Source of the DNA: Paracentrotus lividus
Taxonomy: Eukaryota; Echinodermata; Echinoidea; Camarodonta; Echinidae
DNA length: 64,000 nt
Assembly: GCA_940671915.1 (NCBI GenBank)
Contig: CALNVZ010000174.1
Span: forward strand, 17,808,044 to 17,872,043
Direction of reading: 5' to 3'
In this document: positions 13,491-26,448 of the stretch, piece after piece
Layout: each line of letters begins with the position of its first letter
How positions within the stretch are numbered: position 1 is the stretch's first letter
Made by a program: the position numbers and the translations under genes
The notes under the pieces: model-generated
Told to the model about the DNA's origin: nothing
The model's database searches: none
What the model saw: the letters and a program-made list of their open reading frames with translations, nothing else

Positions 13491-13656
13491 CCTTATAGAA
13501 GGTGAGACATAATTTGTATAAATCATTTAGTACAAATCCACTCTTCCTCACAATATCTGGAACATCTTCACTTGTAATTGATGGATCTGTAACCGATTGA
13601 GAATCGTCGTCAAGTAGCGGCGTTAGGCCGTCGGGTGAGACACGAAAGTCAGACAT
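13491..13656 (-). CDS. ACBD3: ACBD3/GCP60-like gene, first coding exon (N-terminus)
   Basis: Seen: the minus-strand frame opens at ATG (13656-13654), the first ATG in this frame. It runs 55 codons plus one base to the donor G|GTAAGT. The protein starts MSDFRVSPDGLTPLLDDD and ends DLYKLCLTFYK. Known: ACBD3 proteins begin with a variable acidic stretch containing a V-x-x-DGLT motif. They then have an ELYxLALRFFxE helix that opens the acyl-CoA-binding domain, so both landmarks are present. The phase-1 end joins exactly to exon 2 at 4042, giving FYK-E-F-E-GKA. The deduced N-terminus is much shorter than the Pro/Gly/Ala-rich human one. Intron 1 as assembled is about 9.4 kb (4043-13490). A damaged second copy of this exon lies at about 22686-22872. 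The frame stays open upstream of the ATG but has no other ATG, so this start is preferred. Confidence 0.88.
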
Positions 13657-14040
13657 GTTGATCACCGCCACGTAGCAGGCGGTCGGTCGTTGCGATACTA
13701 CGTACGATCGAGTACCGGTATTTGTATACGAGTGGGGATCGCCCACATATATCCATGGGATTATCAACTCGACGTCAAAAGCCGGTTGTCAGCATCAAGG
13801 ACGTCAACATCAACAGTCATCACAGGGTCACAAATTATTTATATGTTTTTAGTATTAGACATAAAATTCTTGCAAGGAGACTTAAACCCTTTTATACATA
13901 AATCACATACGTTATAAAATAATGATTTTTAAAAATTCTTCATCCCAAAACTTTGAACTCAAAATTTGGGAAATCCCCGCCCTGCTGCGCCCCGCCCATC
14001 TCCTTTTTGCGACTTCACTCTCCTCATCCCCTAGCGCGCG
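13657..14040. promoter_or_regulatory. Likely 5' UTR/promoter of the ACBD3-like gene
   Basis: Immediately upstream (minus strand) of the ATG at 13656 the sequence is CpG-rich and non-repetitive (ACGTACGATCG, CGCCCACATAT). Further up is a GC-rich pyrimidine tract (13975-14040). No TATA box can be assigned with confidence. Confidence 0.4.
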
Positions 14041-14356
14041 ATAGCCCTCTCTTGCTCCCGGTCTTGCTCGCACTCTCCCCCTCTTTTTTCTTTTGAAACT
14101 AAACACAAAACAGATATAAACATGACAATGAGGGATACCTTTTTACAAGTTAAAAATATGTACTTTTTGCAGGTTTTCATACTACATGTAGTTTCTAAAT
14201 AGCCCTCTCTTGCTCCCGGTCTTGCTCGCACTCTCCCTCTCTTTTTTCTTTTGAAACTAAACACAAAACAGATATAAACATGAAAATGAGGGATACCTTT
14301 TTACAAGTTAAAAATATGTACTTTTTGCAGGTTTTCATACTACATGTAGTTTCTAA
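14041..14356. repeat. Tandem duplication of a 158-base unit
   Basis: The block from TAGCCCTCTCTTGCTCCCGG through AACACAAAACAGATATAAAC to ACTACATGTAGTTTCTAAA occurs twice back to back, with very few differences. Both units recur in copy B at about 23266-23600. The frame in it that encodes a Lys/Arg-rich peptide is a by-product. Confidence 0.9.
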
Positions 14357-14417
14357 ATTTGACTTTAATGGGGTCGAAAATATGTATATAAATATTTTTC
14401 TGGATAGGCGTTTTCAG

Positions 14418-14452
<35 letters not shown>

Positions 14453-15215
14453 GTGGGGGAGGGCCATTATAGACTTGAGGTAGACTATACTTATGTTGAC
14501 TATACTAGAAAGAAAATGACATAGTAAAATCACATAATAGAGTTAATCTAAATCATCGAAGTCGATAACGGAAAGATTTTAAAAAAAAATAAAAAATTGG
14601 GGAATTTTTTTTTTTTCTGTCTACTGATCCACAATTATTTTTTTTAAATACATGTAACAACGATTTAGAAAAAAACAAACAAACAACAAACAAAAAATAG
14701 GGACAGAATAGTAGAAATCAGAATTAAATAGTTTAAACATTTTAGATGTTATATTATATTTTATACCTATCTCTTGACAAAAAAAAAAAAATGTTAACAC
14801 ATAAACATTAAAAAAAAATAAGGAAATCCCGCCATTTCCCATTAGTTATAGTATAGTTCGAACACACCAACTCGCATGTCAATAATATGAAAAAAAGATA
14901 GAGGATTGGATAATAAGTGCAGCCAATGTTATTAATTCTTTCACCAAACCAAGCATTCAGAATGCTCATATACATACAAGACACAATAATAAAAAACTGT
15001 TAACAAGAGAAGCATTTTCATTTCTTTCTTTTTTTAAAATTCCTTTTTAATTGTTTTTATTAAGAGCTTTATACAAAAACATAGTATACATAATTATATT
15101 TACACAAACTATATTAAATAATAAGACATTAATTTCTAACTATTTTGCTTTGAAAATTTTTTAATTCTTGCATAGGAGTGGAGGAACAACTTGATCACTG
15201 TATTCTTGAAGCTTT

Positions 15216-15255
<40 letters not shown>

Positions 15256-16989
15256 CAATTTATATATTACTTTCATCTTGCATGTTTATTCTACTTCAAA
15301 TGTGTTGTCATAAAGTATACAATGTTGCCCATAAATTTGATATACCTTCCTCAGAGTTGCATAATTCATTGACCATGGGTGCAAAATTATATTTTCCTTT
15401 TGTTTCATTATCCCAAATTATGTTTTAGCATGTATACACAGCTTCTAAAGGCTTGTGGCTTGAATTTAGATATATTCTTGGATCGATTTAAAAAAAAAAA
15501 TTTTTTGCAATCACATCACGAAGAAATAACATTATATGCTGTATACTAGTACAACATCCCTGAAAGACTTGTTCAAATCATGTCATCATGTTTATAACAA
15601 ATTCAATTCAACTCTAAATATTTACGTCCTTGCAATAATGATATACAAAACATTGAAATAAATTGTTTCTTTTTAATCATCTTAAAACAAGAATAGCAAT
15701 TACAGCGAAAACCTAATTTTTGTTTTGTTTTGTTTTATTATTATTATTATTATTATTATTTTTTTTTTTTTTTTGGGGGGGGGGGATTGGATCAGTCAGC
15801 CTTTCAAGAGTGTTTAAAGTTCTGTGGATTTTAACAGCATCAGGCTAAAGTGAAATTTTATGCAACTTTTGGGGAGAAACAAAAATATACTAAGGCTATT
15901 ACATGAATGTCCATTTTTTATCTTTACTTCACTTTCGAAACAGAATCTTTAACAGATAATTCTATAAATAACACACATTTGTTTGTTGACTCTACTACAT
16001 ACATGTATAAACACACAATCATGTTAAAAAATAAGTTCACACATAACTTTTTAAACTTACATCTACTTGCATATCTGAAGGAAGCACACACTTATCAGTA
16101 GGAAATCCAGACCCACTCCCCATTATAATTTCAAAACCACTCATGGACTGTACATAATAAAATCATAAATTTATTGGCAGTGCCCCCCCCCCCATTTTCA
16201 GTTCCTGGATCCGCCACTGCTTATGTTGTTGAAAAGTATAGCAGTGAATTTTGTTCTATTATTAGCATAGAAAATAAAACTTGAACATAGAAGCACCCTT
16301 ATCAATTCTCACTGTCCTTCATTCAAGTTCAAGACAGAAATGATAAAAATGGAATTAGAATAGTTTAATGTTCTAAAACACATCAAAGGCACAAGCAAAA
16401 GAAATATAATACTGATGTACAAAAGGATGTTGGAAATGAATGAGAGACTAAATTAAATTCACGATTGTAATGACTTTCTACTCAATTATCAAATTTTCTC
16501 TCACTTAGCATAATGCAACATTTTGATCTGGAATAATAAGAAAGTTTGACATGTATTTAAGCAAAGTTGGTGATTATCAAAATTTAATTTTACTTAGTTC
16601 ACACTTGTTCTAAAAACAATAAGTAAAAATAATATGACTTTAATGGATGTGTTTTGAACTTATCTACATCATCAGCTCGCCTACCAAAAAAGTTTGCCTA
16701 ATAAATTATCATGTTGTTAGTTTTTAAATTCATAACAATCTTCTTTCTTTTTTCCATTTGAAAGTCATACCAGGATAAAGATAGTACATAAAATTATTTT
16801 AGCAGTTAATTCAGAAAGTGATTTATGTAAATAATGTCTCCAAAGCCTCCAAGAAAGGGCTTTAGTGATATACAGCTTACATCATTTGCTTTACCTTTTT
16901 AGGTTATCATGAAGCATAAATTGAACTAGGATAGTTTTAAAAATTGTCTTATGTGTCAAAAGAAAGACCTAGAGTTCATTGTGTGTCGA
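14357..16989. other. Intergenic stretch between the ACBD3-like and SAMD15-like genes
   Basis: Very AT-rich, with long homopolymers: T-run near 14423-14452, A-run near 15220-15251, T then G run near 15760-15785. There is a TTA microsatellite near 15736-15760. At 16182-16220 a C-run is followed by TTTTCAGTTCCTGGATCCGC and CACTG. This resembles one end of a hAT-type element, though no other end was found. No gene is seen. Confidence 0.6.
15721..15786. repeat. TTA microsatellite, poly-T and poly-G tract
   Basis: (TTA)n followed by a T-run and a G-run. It is repeated at about 24947-25010 in copy B with different run lengths. Confidence 0.9.
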
Positions 16990-17214
16990 TTATCTTTTGA
17001 CTTGGGCACTCTTGAGATTTTTGAGCTCCTTTTCTATCTCGATCCTGCGCAGTTCTTTCTGGTACTTTGATAGTGTGAGACTGTCTGCCTTGATGCCTGA
17101 AATGCTTTTCCGCTCAAGGTACATCCCCTTGAGTTCTCTGTGAGGTAATGAGATACTCCGATTCCAATACGGGTCCTCTACCCCTAGCATGTCTCGTATA
17201 TTCATGGCAATGAA
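16990..17214 (-). CDS. SAMD15: SAMD15-like gene, terminal coding exon
   Basis: Seen: on the minus strand an acceptor CTTTAG precedes 75 in-frame codons ending in TAA. The exon enters in phase 0 and reads FIAMNIRDMLGVEDPYWNRS, followed by ISLPHRELKGMYLERKS, then SGIKADSLTL, and a charged Lys/Glu-rich tail. Known: SAMD15 carries a SAM domain followed directly by a conserved RSISLPYRDIIGLYLEQK-type and GIKSDSLTL-type segment, which is reproduced here. Its biochemical role is poorly defined. Inference: this is the last helix of the SAM domain plus the C-terminal conserved block, ending in a short coiled-coil-like tail (KYQKELRRIEIEKEL). It follows the 18011-18109 exon in phase. The gene lies on the same strand as the ACBD3-like gene, about 3.3 kb upstream of its start. 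A frameshifted copy is at 26223-26448. Confidence 0.88.
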   Translation of the reverse strand, partial: FIAMNIRDMLGVEDPYWNRSISLPHRELKGMYLERKSISGIKADSLTLSKYQKELRRIEIEKELKNLKSAQVKR

Positions 17215-17329
17215 CTAAAGAGGGGGTGAAACAACAAGAAGAAAAAGCAACAATTAAATCACGACTGGCATCAGTTTATATCAACTTGGTCTGCTAGCAG
17301 ACAGTCTAATTCTCTGCTTTAATTGTCAC

Positions 17330-17650
17330 ATCGGCTAAACCCATTTGGTTGACTTCATTTTGGTCAAATTGCTTTTCGGTCCAAACATCACTTGGGCAAA
17401 CCATTCAAAGAGTCTAATATCCAGATAATCTAGTTGCCCCTATGTCTACTTATTTTTTCCTCATTTTGTTAAATGAACATTTGGGTCATTAACAAAAAAA
17501 TAGAGACTAGGTGGTTTTAGACTGAGTGGATTAGAGTTGAAATTGGGAAAGCCTAACTAGAAATTATATAAAATGGTTAGTAGATGAAGTGGTTGAAGAA
17601 GAAAAGGGATTAGACCATGTTCGGAGGGACCAGATGGGCATTAGACAAAT
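17330..17650. repeat. Degenerate CATTTGGT/TCTAAT-type repeat tract
   Basis: The first half is full of CCCATTTGGTTGACTTCATT-like words. The second half carries their inverse (AAGTGGTTGAAG, CAGATGGGCATTAGACAAAT). A related tract lies at 30960-31210. It looks like a foldback repeat built of short degenerate units, in the last intron of the SAMD15-like gene. It is also present in copy B. Confidence 0.5.
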
Positions 17651-18001
17651 TGGTTGTTGGTCGGCATTCAATGTATTTTATTTTTTTTTTTTATTAGTAT
17701 TTTTTGTCAAGCTCTTAGTTATTGATTATATTACAGAAATTGTGAATACATGCATCATGATGACTGGACACAAATTATCTATTAAAGGAAAAATAATCTG
17801 GGAAAGAATGGACTTTCTTTTAACATTAAAAATTTTGTAGAAAAGTAGAGTACACCTTCAAACTTCTGTCTATTCCACAACTATAAAGAAATCATTGTCA
17901 TTTATATATCTCTTGGAATAGAATACTCTGGTTACTTTTAAAAAAATAATGATAAAAAAATCTTTTCCATTTTAGTGATTAAGCTTTGAGAATAGACCTT
18001 A

Positions 18002-18109
<108 letters not shown>

Positions 18110-18389
18110 CTAGGTCAGGTAAGAATTAAAACAGACATGAAAATATCATTGCTAGAGAAGTTTTCCATATTTTTTACATAATATCATTAAAATGATTTTA
18201 GGTGAGGATCTACATTGTAACACAATTGTGTAAACTGCAATTGATGTGGAACAAAAATATTCTTGGAAAAGAATTCTTGTAGGCCCGATATACATGCAAA
18301 TATTTTCATAAGAAGTCTTTAATAGAGTGTAGAGTCTACTGATCTAGAAAAAAAAATGGAAATTAAACAATTTATTTTCAAATTAATGT

Positions 18390-19440
18390 ATGGTCAGTGG
18401 TCCCATGTCTGCTCAAAGTCAAAGCGTAGGCCTGCGAACCCATGTAATACGCGATTATATTTATGGTGGTTTTGGACCATATTTCACACATGTCGGATAT
18501 GGGCAGTTCCAAGCAAAACAGGAACATAGAGCTAAAAATTTCAATGTGCGGCTGTGCCTTGAAAATGCAAATTAGGATCTGAAATTACCGCAAAGGCTTC
18601 TTTACAATACAAACCAATCATTTAAGTTTTTAAAAAAATGCGATTCAGTAATCTTGTGCTGAATAATTGATCAAACCCAAATTTGCACGTATGGGACTAT
18701 GGGGCTTTAAATGCCTCTAATTCTTATATCTCGTCACTTTTTGCCAAATTTTTTTACTTAATGTAATTGTCATGGTCTACTCCAACAAACTTTGGTATTA
18801 ATATTTCTTATATAATCATTTCTCCTCACGAAAAAGACCGGGAAACCAGATGTCACTCCGTAACCGTCACTCCGTAACCGGACAAGGGTTCAAGTTTTAA
18901 GCATAATTAACAAAAATTTTCAACCAATTTTTTATGCAACGGTGGCATATTATACCTAGAATAACATAGAATCCAATCAATAACTCAAAATTGTGATAGC
19001 CATTAAATTTCACAGAGTTAAGCCAAAATGTTTTCTGCTCAAAATAGCATGTCCCATTTTGCGTCACTCTCTAACCATGATATGAATATTCATATCTCAT
19101 TAATTTAAGAGGATCACTATAAAAAAATTATCATTTTGAAAAGAGGGTAATGAGCTTTTGTCATAACATTTCTTTGTACATAAAGATTAAAGTATGGATG
19201 ATAAACTAGTTTGAATGCTGAAATGTTGCTTCTGAATGTCACTCCGTTACCTCGGAACTGCCCATATCTCAAAAAGTAATTAATTAATCTGAAAATCGGA
19301 TAACACCTTCTTCCTTCGGTTGGTTTCCTCCAGTTTGGAGAACTGCAAATGGTGCAGAGGAGAAAGAAGGACCCAAAATTACTTAAGAACGAAAATGTCA
19401 TCAGGATAACATGCACATATTCTGGGGAGGCCCTCAGGGC
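18390..19440. repeat. Repeat-like block with TCACTCCGTAACC words
   Basis: In the first SAM-domain intron of the SAMD15-like gene, the word TCACTCCGTAACC occurs twice in close tandem (18851-18880). Variants lie near 19053 (TCACTCTCTAACC) and 19238 (TCACTCCGTTACC). GGGCAGTTCCAAG near 18502 is mirrored by CGGAACTGCCCATAT near 19253, so it may be an element with inverted ends. The block recurs at 27619-28500 by segment duplication. Confidence 0.5.
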
Positions 19441-19457
19441 CTGGCCCCCCCCCCCCC

Positions 19458-19482
19458 NNNNNNNNNNNNNNNNNNNNNNNNN
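19458..19482. other. Assembly gap, exactly 25 N
   Basis: A 25-base N block follows a poly-C run (19444-19457). It marks the junction between the two copies of the 9-kb duplicated segment. A fixed length of 25 is a placeholder size used by some gap-closing software for gaps that could not be reconciled. Confidence 0.99.
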
Positions 19483-21684
19483 TCCCTAAGATTCTAAAGT
19501 GGCACATACGTTAGATCTGCTGCACTGAACTATGACTCTAGAATGTCATGAAGGAGTATAAGTCAGTCGACCTCTGGCTTGCAGCCACTAATGCATGCTC
19601 ACCATCGTAGGGCGCCTTCTCAAAGCAACTTAATACGACAGCCGCACACATTTTGCATTCTATCTCTATACAAACTACTGCAAACTGCAAAAGGGCCCTC
19701 CGATTACTCTTGGCTTGTTTGTCCTGTCATCGGAAATTGCTTAACGCCTCAATTTTATTAAAAACCACTAGAATATCCTGGGATTAACCGTTCTAGCGCG
19801 GACGATGAGAAAATTTGTACTAACATCTGCAGCGCGTTGGTACGCGCATGTTGACGCACAAGAGCGGAGTTGTCTAAAATTAATCGACCATAATCGCTCC
19901 ACAAAATTATGGATATCTAAATAAAGCGCATGCGCCAGCAGCACTTGCACGTAAACAAATGGGGTATCGCACCTATGCCATCTGTGGGGCAAAAAGTACT
20001 GTATAAAAATGTTCTATTGACCGGGAGATAAAACCGGGAAAAAATGATGTCTGGATAGGGGCCAATAGGTCGAGATTATGGACTGCACTTATCAACCAAT
20101 CAAGAGACAGGATTAGTATAAGAAGTTCTTAATGAGATGAGAGTATATATGCCTAATAATAAGACCTCTAATTTTTATAAGAGATCATGGTAGGCAATAT
20201 ATTTATTTGTATAGACATGACTTGCCGGATTCTGCCATTATCTTCCACTATTCCAAGTCTTAATTCATTTTATATCTTCTGTAACATTTTTTACCTTATA
20301 TTGATATTGGTTTTTGTTTCAAAAAGATAGCACGAATCATTTCTGTGAAGGTCATTCAGGAATAATAGGATCACTCATTCCATTTTATTCTATGAGGGAG
20401 TAATACAAAATACAAAATTAGTATGTGTCTACATTTTAATATACAAAGTTTATATATATAAGTTAAAGCAAACATAATAAATTAATAAATACTACAACGT
20501 CCAGTTATACCCCAAACAAAAAATTCATAGCCTTCGACCTAGTACTTTATTTTGGAAAGTGGGGGGGGGTGGGAAAAATACCTCCGCGCATTATGGTTAC
20601 AAGACATCGACAATACACCAGTGAACAATCGACCATTTTTTGCTGCGCGAACTCTTACAAAAATAATTTTCTGATTTTCGTAATTCGTACATTGTCTTTC
20701 AAAACTCCATCCATTATTTTCTTGTATATTCCCAGATGCTGATGGTAAGTTATTTTATTGGAAATACGTGTTAATAAAACATACATCATCATTTTATGTG
20801 AAACATGCCGTCCAATCCACCAGTCGTTTTACCAAGTTTTCAAACGGAGAGCAAAAAACATGCAGAACTCTAACACTCACGCTCGCAAATCGTACTCTAG
20901 CCATTAGATGTGGCACACTCTCGCCTCGATGCAATACGCTACGTGCAAGAATTGCGTAGTGTACAATCATGTCATAGTCATTGCTTGATAACCGTACTCG
21001 AAAACTTGAATTATTCAATAAACTTTTCATGGTTTTCAGCGACAGCCCTTTGTAAATTGGCGATAGGCAATAGGTATATGGACGATAGAGCTATGTTACA
21101 AACATAGTCAAATGGCAGATTTTGAAAAATAAGAGTGAAATAGAGCATAATGTCACACAGACACATCGTGGACTGCAATAGGAAACACATGTAGTGCGGC
21201 ACTCTGCTCGCAGGCTGTGTCGTTATCCAATCCATGGTCAATCTCGGTTAAGCAAACCAGGCCGCCGAAACTACCCTATTTAAGTATGTTTAAGGTCATT
21301 TAGCATTCCTAAAAAATTATGCAATAAGATCACGCGGGTAACGTATTGAACACCACCATTGAACTTGCATTATATGTCAAGTGGAATGTAGCTTGAATTG
21401 TGTTGTAGCACAACCCAGAACATATTGACAAACTTCTTTGTGTATATATTTCTAGGAGGTATCTGTTCTCTGACATCTGAATGTATTACTTGACATACCT
21501 AGTACCTGAGGCTGCAATCAATTATATTTAAGGACATGTGTTTTCAACTTGCCACCACCCGTCCGTACTAAAAGGGTGGTTTTGTTACGCCATTTTATCC
21601 AAAAGTTTTGTTCCAGAATATAGTATGAGCATATCTTGGCTAATTAGTAGGAGTCTATTAGCCATGATAATTTGGTGTATATGA

Positions 21685-22110
21685 AGAGCATGAATGCAAG
21701 CTCTTCTCAGACACTGTAAATAGAGCGTTCTCGGTATCTGCTGAAAACGACGACACGTCCGCACCGCGATAGATGGCAACAAGGGCGAGAGGTGGTTGAG
21801 GGGTGGGTGAAGAGGAGGGTGGGAAGGGGTATACGACATCAAATGTACAATTATATGAGGACTTCGCCACCTTCCATCATCATAAACCATGATAAACTTG
21901 TAGAGATATTTAGTATTTGTTTGCTGTGAGCTTTTTAGGACTTTAATAGACTTAGAAGTCCTCAGAACATTCTTGTTTGATACGCGCAGTTATAAAAAGT
22001 TCCAGCCGATTTAGGTTCAGAGCGCCAGTTTCAAATTTCGGTTGCGCCTGCGCGCAGTGTGCGAAAATGACAATATTACCATTGACTGTGTATGTAATTG
22101 TAATATAAAC
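21685..22110. repeat. Dispersed 400-base repeat, duplicate-segment copy
   Basis: Counterpart of 12585-12960 in copy B. It is heavily scarred by small indels and recognisable by AATGCAAGCTCTTCTCAGAC, the GGTGGTTGAGGGGTGGG tract and CATTGACTGTGTATGTAA. Confidence 0.75.
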
Positions 22111-22685
22111 TCTAACTAACCACTCATAATCGATGTCCCAATACATTTAGTATTGACCTCGTGGACCAAACTATGCCATTTATTGGTGAAGGTATATTTT
22201 GGCAACCATTTCTGTCAATGTTGTTTTATTTCGAAGTTTTACCTTCCTTTATTTGCAATACTTTACCAGCTCCAAATTAAGTAGTAAAGGCATATTGTAC
22301 TATATGCTCATTAAATACATGAGCACAGTCGAATGGTTTTGAATCATTCAAATCAAAATCATCGAAGAAAAAGAAATCTTAAAACTATCAACTATTATAT
22401 ATAATTTCCGCCAACGTGTCGCTGACAATTTTCGCGGACAGAAGTGGACTGTCTAAAAAATAAATGTTCATCAAGAGAATCGAAAGAAAACTCAAACATC
22501 AGGATAGTGAAAGGGAACATTCGGTATACTCTACTTCTAGGGACAAAAGGCAATTTATGATTGACCATGCATATAAAAGTGTAAGTTAAGTGCGACAAGG
22601 CACAATATCCATACACAAAATAAAATAGATGGGACTAGAAATTAACTCATTGAAGTGAAGTATTTTAATGAATAAAATCAACTTA

Positions 22686-22872
22686 CCTAACCTTACTAGA
22701 AGGTGAGACATAATATTTGTATGGAATCATGATTAGTACGTAATAATTCCCACTCGTCCTCACAAGTATCTGGAACATCTCACTTGTAATTGATGGATCT
22801 GTAACCGATTGAGAATCGTCGTCAAGTAGCGGCGTTATGAGGACCGTCGGGTGAGACACGAAAGTCAGACAT
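22686..22872 (-). pseudogene. Indel-damaged second copy of the ACBD3-like first exon
   Basis: The segment aligns along its whole length with 13491-13656 and keeps the same ATG context, but carries several small insertions and deletions. Examples are extra bases within the DGLT codons and a lost T in the following acidic stretch. The frame is broken in several places. I believe these are sequence errors in a duplicated assembly segment, though a degenerate tandem copy is a formal alternative. Confidence 0.75.
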
Positions 22873-24446
22873 GTGATACCGCCACGTAGACGGCGTCGCG
22901 TCGTTGCGATACTACGTACGATCGAGTACCGGTATTTGTATACGAGTGGGGATCGCCCACATTAATCCATGAGATTATCAACTCGAAGCTCTCAAAAGCG
23001 GGCTTTGTCAGCATCAAGGACGTCACACATCAACAGTCATCACAGGGTCCAAACAAATTATTATTATGTTTTTAGTATTAGACATAAAATTCTTGCAAGG
23101 AGACTTTAACCCTTTTTACATAATATCACATACGTTATAAAATAATGATTTTATAAAAATTCTTCATCCCAAAACTTTGAACTCAAAATGGGGGAATCCC
23201 CGCCCTGCCGCGCCCGCGCCCATCCTCTTTTTGCGACTTCACTCTCCTCATCCCTACGCGCGCGATAGCCTCTCACTCTTGCTTCCCGGTTCTTGCTCGC
23301 AACTCACTCCCCCCTCTTTTTTTCTTTTGAAACTAAACACAAAACAGATTAAACATGAACAATGAGGGATACCTTTTTACAAGTTAAAAAATATGTACTT
23401 TTGCAGGTTTTTCATACTACATTGTAGTTTCTAAATAGCCCTCTCTTGCTCCCGGTCTTGCTCGCACTCTCCCTCTCTTTTTTCTTTGAAACTAAACACA
23501 AAACAGATATAAACATGAAAATGAGGGATACCCCTTTTTACAAGTTAAAAAATATGTACTTTTTGCAGGTTTTCATACTACATTGTAGTTTCTAAATTTG
23601 ACTTTAATGAAAAAATATGTATATAATATTTTTCTGGATAGGCCGTTATTCAAAGCAGTTCTTTTTTTTTTTTTTTTTGTGGGGAAGGGCATTATAGACT
23701 TGAGGTAGACTATACTTATGTTGACTATACTAGAAAGAAAATGACATAGTAAAATCACATAATAGAGTTAATCTAAAATCATCGAAAGTGATACGGAAGA
23801 TTTTAAAAAAAAAATAAAAAATTGGGGATTTTTTTTTTTTCTGTCTACTGATCCACATATTTTTTTTTAAAATACATGTAACAACGATTTAGAAAAAACA
23901 AACAAACAACAAACAAAAAATAGGGACAGAATAGTAGAAATCAGAATTAAATAGTTTAAACATTTTAGAGTTAATTATATTTTATACCTATCTTGCAAAA
24001 AAAAAAAATAATGTTAACACATAATAACATTAAAAAAAAATAAGGAAATCCCGCCATTTCCCATTAGTTATAGTATAGTCGAACACACCAACTCGCGCAT
24101 GTCAAATATGAAAAAGATAGAGGATATGGATAATAAGTGTCAGCCAATGTATTAATTTTTCTTCTCACCAAACCAAGCATTTCAGAATGCTCATAAACAT
24201 ACAAAGAACACAATAATAAAATGATGTTAACAAGAGAAGCATTTTCATTTCTTTCTTTTTTTAAATTCCTTTTTAATTTGTTTTTATTAAGAGCTTTATA
24301 CAAAAACATAGTATACATAAAATTATAATTTACACTAAACTATATAAATAATAAGCATTAATTTCTAACTATTTTCGTCTTGAAAATTTTTTAATTCTTG
24401 CATAGAGAGTGGAGGAACAACTTGATCACTGTATTCTTGAAGCTTT

Positions 24447-24481
<35 letters not shown>

Positions 24482-26222
24482 CAATTTTATATATTACTTC
24501 ATCTTGCATGTTTTATTCTACTTCAAATGTGTTGTCATAAAGGTATACAATGTGCCCACTTAAATTTGATATACCTTCCTCAGAGTTGCATAATTTCAAT
24601 TGACCATGGGTGCAAAATTATATTTCCTTTTGTTTCATTATCCCAAATTATGTTTTAGCATGTATACACAGCTTCTAAAGGCTTGTGGCTTGAATTTAGA
24701 TATATTCTTGGATCGATTTAAAAAAAAAAATTTTTTGCAATCACATCACGAAGAAATAACATTATATGCTGTATACTAGTACAACATCCTGAAAGACTTG
24801 TTCAAATCATGTCATCATGTTTATACAAATTCAATTAACTCTAAATATTTAACGTCCTTGCAATAATGATTACAAAACATTGAAATAAATTGTTTTCTTT
24901 TAATCATCTTAAAACAAGAATAGGCAATTACAGCGAAAACCTAATTTTTGTTTTGTTTGTTTTATTATTATTATTATTATTATTATTTTTTTTTTTTTTG
25001 GGGGGGGGGGATTGGATCAGTCCAGCCTTTCAAAGAGTGTTTAAGTTTCTGTGGATTTTAACAGCATCAGGCTAAAGTGAAATTTTATGCAACTTTTGGG
25101 GAGAAAACAAAAATATACTAAGGCTATTACATGAATGTCATTTTTTATCTTTTACTTCACTTTCGAAACAGAATCTTTAACAGATAATTCTATAAATAAC
25201 ACACATTTGTTTGTGACTCTACTACATACATGTATAAACACACAATCATGTTAAAAAATAGTTCACACATAACTTTTAAACTTACATCTACTTGGCATAT
25301 CTGAAGAAGCACACACTTATCAGTAGGAATCCATGACCCACTCCCATTATAATTTCAAAACCACTCATGGACTGTACATAATAAAATCATAAATTTATTG
25401 GCAGTGCCCCCCCCCATTTTCAGTTCCTGGATCCGCCACTGCTTATGTTGTTGAAAAGTATAGCAGTGAATTTTGTTCTATTATTAGCATAGAAAAATAA
25501 AACACTTGAACATAGAAGCACCCTTATCAATTCTCACTGTCCTTCATTCAAGTTCAAGACAGAAGATAAAAATGGAATTAGAATAGTTTAATGTTCTAAA
25601 ATACATCAAAGGGCACAAGCAAAAGAATAATAATACTGTGTACAAAAGGATGTTTGGAAATGAATGAGAGACTAAATTTAAATTCACGATTGTAATGACT
25701 TTCTACTCAATTATCAAATTTTCTCTCACTTAGCATAATGCAACATTTTATTCTGGAATAATAGAAAGTTTGACATGTATTTAAGCAAAGTTGGTGATTA
25801 TCAAAATTTAATTTTACTTAGTTCACACTTGTTCTAAAAACATATAAGTAAAAATAATATGACTTTAATGGATGTGTTTTGAACTTTATCTACATCATCA
25901 GCTCGCCTACCAAAAAAAGTTTGCCTAATTAAATTATCATGTTTGTTAGTTTTTTAAATTCATAACAATCTTTCTTTCTTTTTTCCATTTGAAAGTCATA
26001 CCAGGATAAAGATAGTACATAAATTATTTTAGCAGTTAATTCAGAAAGTGATTTATGTAAATAATGTCTCCAAAAGCCTCCAAGAAAGGGCTTTAGTGAT
26101 TATACAGCTTACATCATTTGCTTTACCTTTTAGGTTATCATGAAGCATAAATTGAACTAGGATAGTTTTAAAAATTGTCTTATTGTGTCAAAAGAAAGAC
26201 CTAGAGTTTCATTGTGTGTCGA

Positions 26223-26448
26223 TTATCTTTTGACTTGGGCACTCTTGAGATTTTTGAGCTCCTTTTCTATCTCGATCCTGCGCAGTTCTTTCTGGTACTT
26301 TGATAGTGTGAGACTGTCTGCCTGATGCCTGAAATGCTTTTCCGCTCAGGGTACATCCCCTTGAGTTCTCTGTGAGGTAATGAGATACTCCGATTCCAAT
26401 ACGGGTCCTCTACCCCTAGCATGTCTCGTATATTCATGGCAAATGACA
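26223..26448 (-). pseudogene. Frameshifted second copy of the SAMD15-like terminal exon
   Basis: The segment is nearly identical to 16990-17214. It has lost one T in the ISGIKADS region, so the frame shifts at that Lys, and it carries a Leu-to-Pro change at the Y-L-E-R position. It also has two extra bases next to the splice acceptor. The intact copy lies at 16990-17214. The lesion type (single-base indels) matches the rest of the 19.48-28.68 kb copy. Confidence 0.8.

Noticed and set aside
13912..14264. Two frames sharing MFSFKRKKRGRVRARPGAREG
   Set aside because: Both come from the 158-base tandem duplication. There is no recognisable domain, and the frames are not supported by splice sites.
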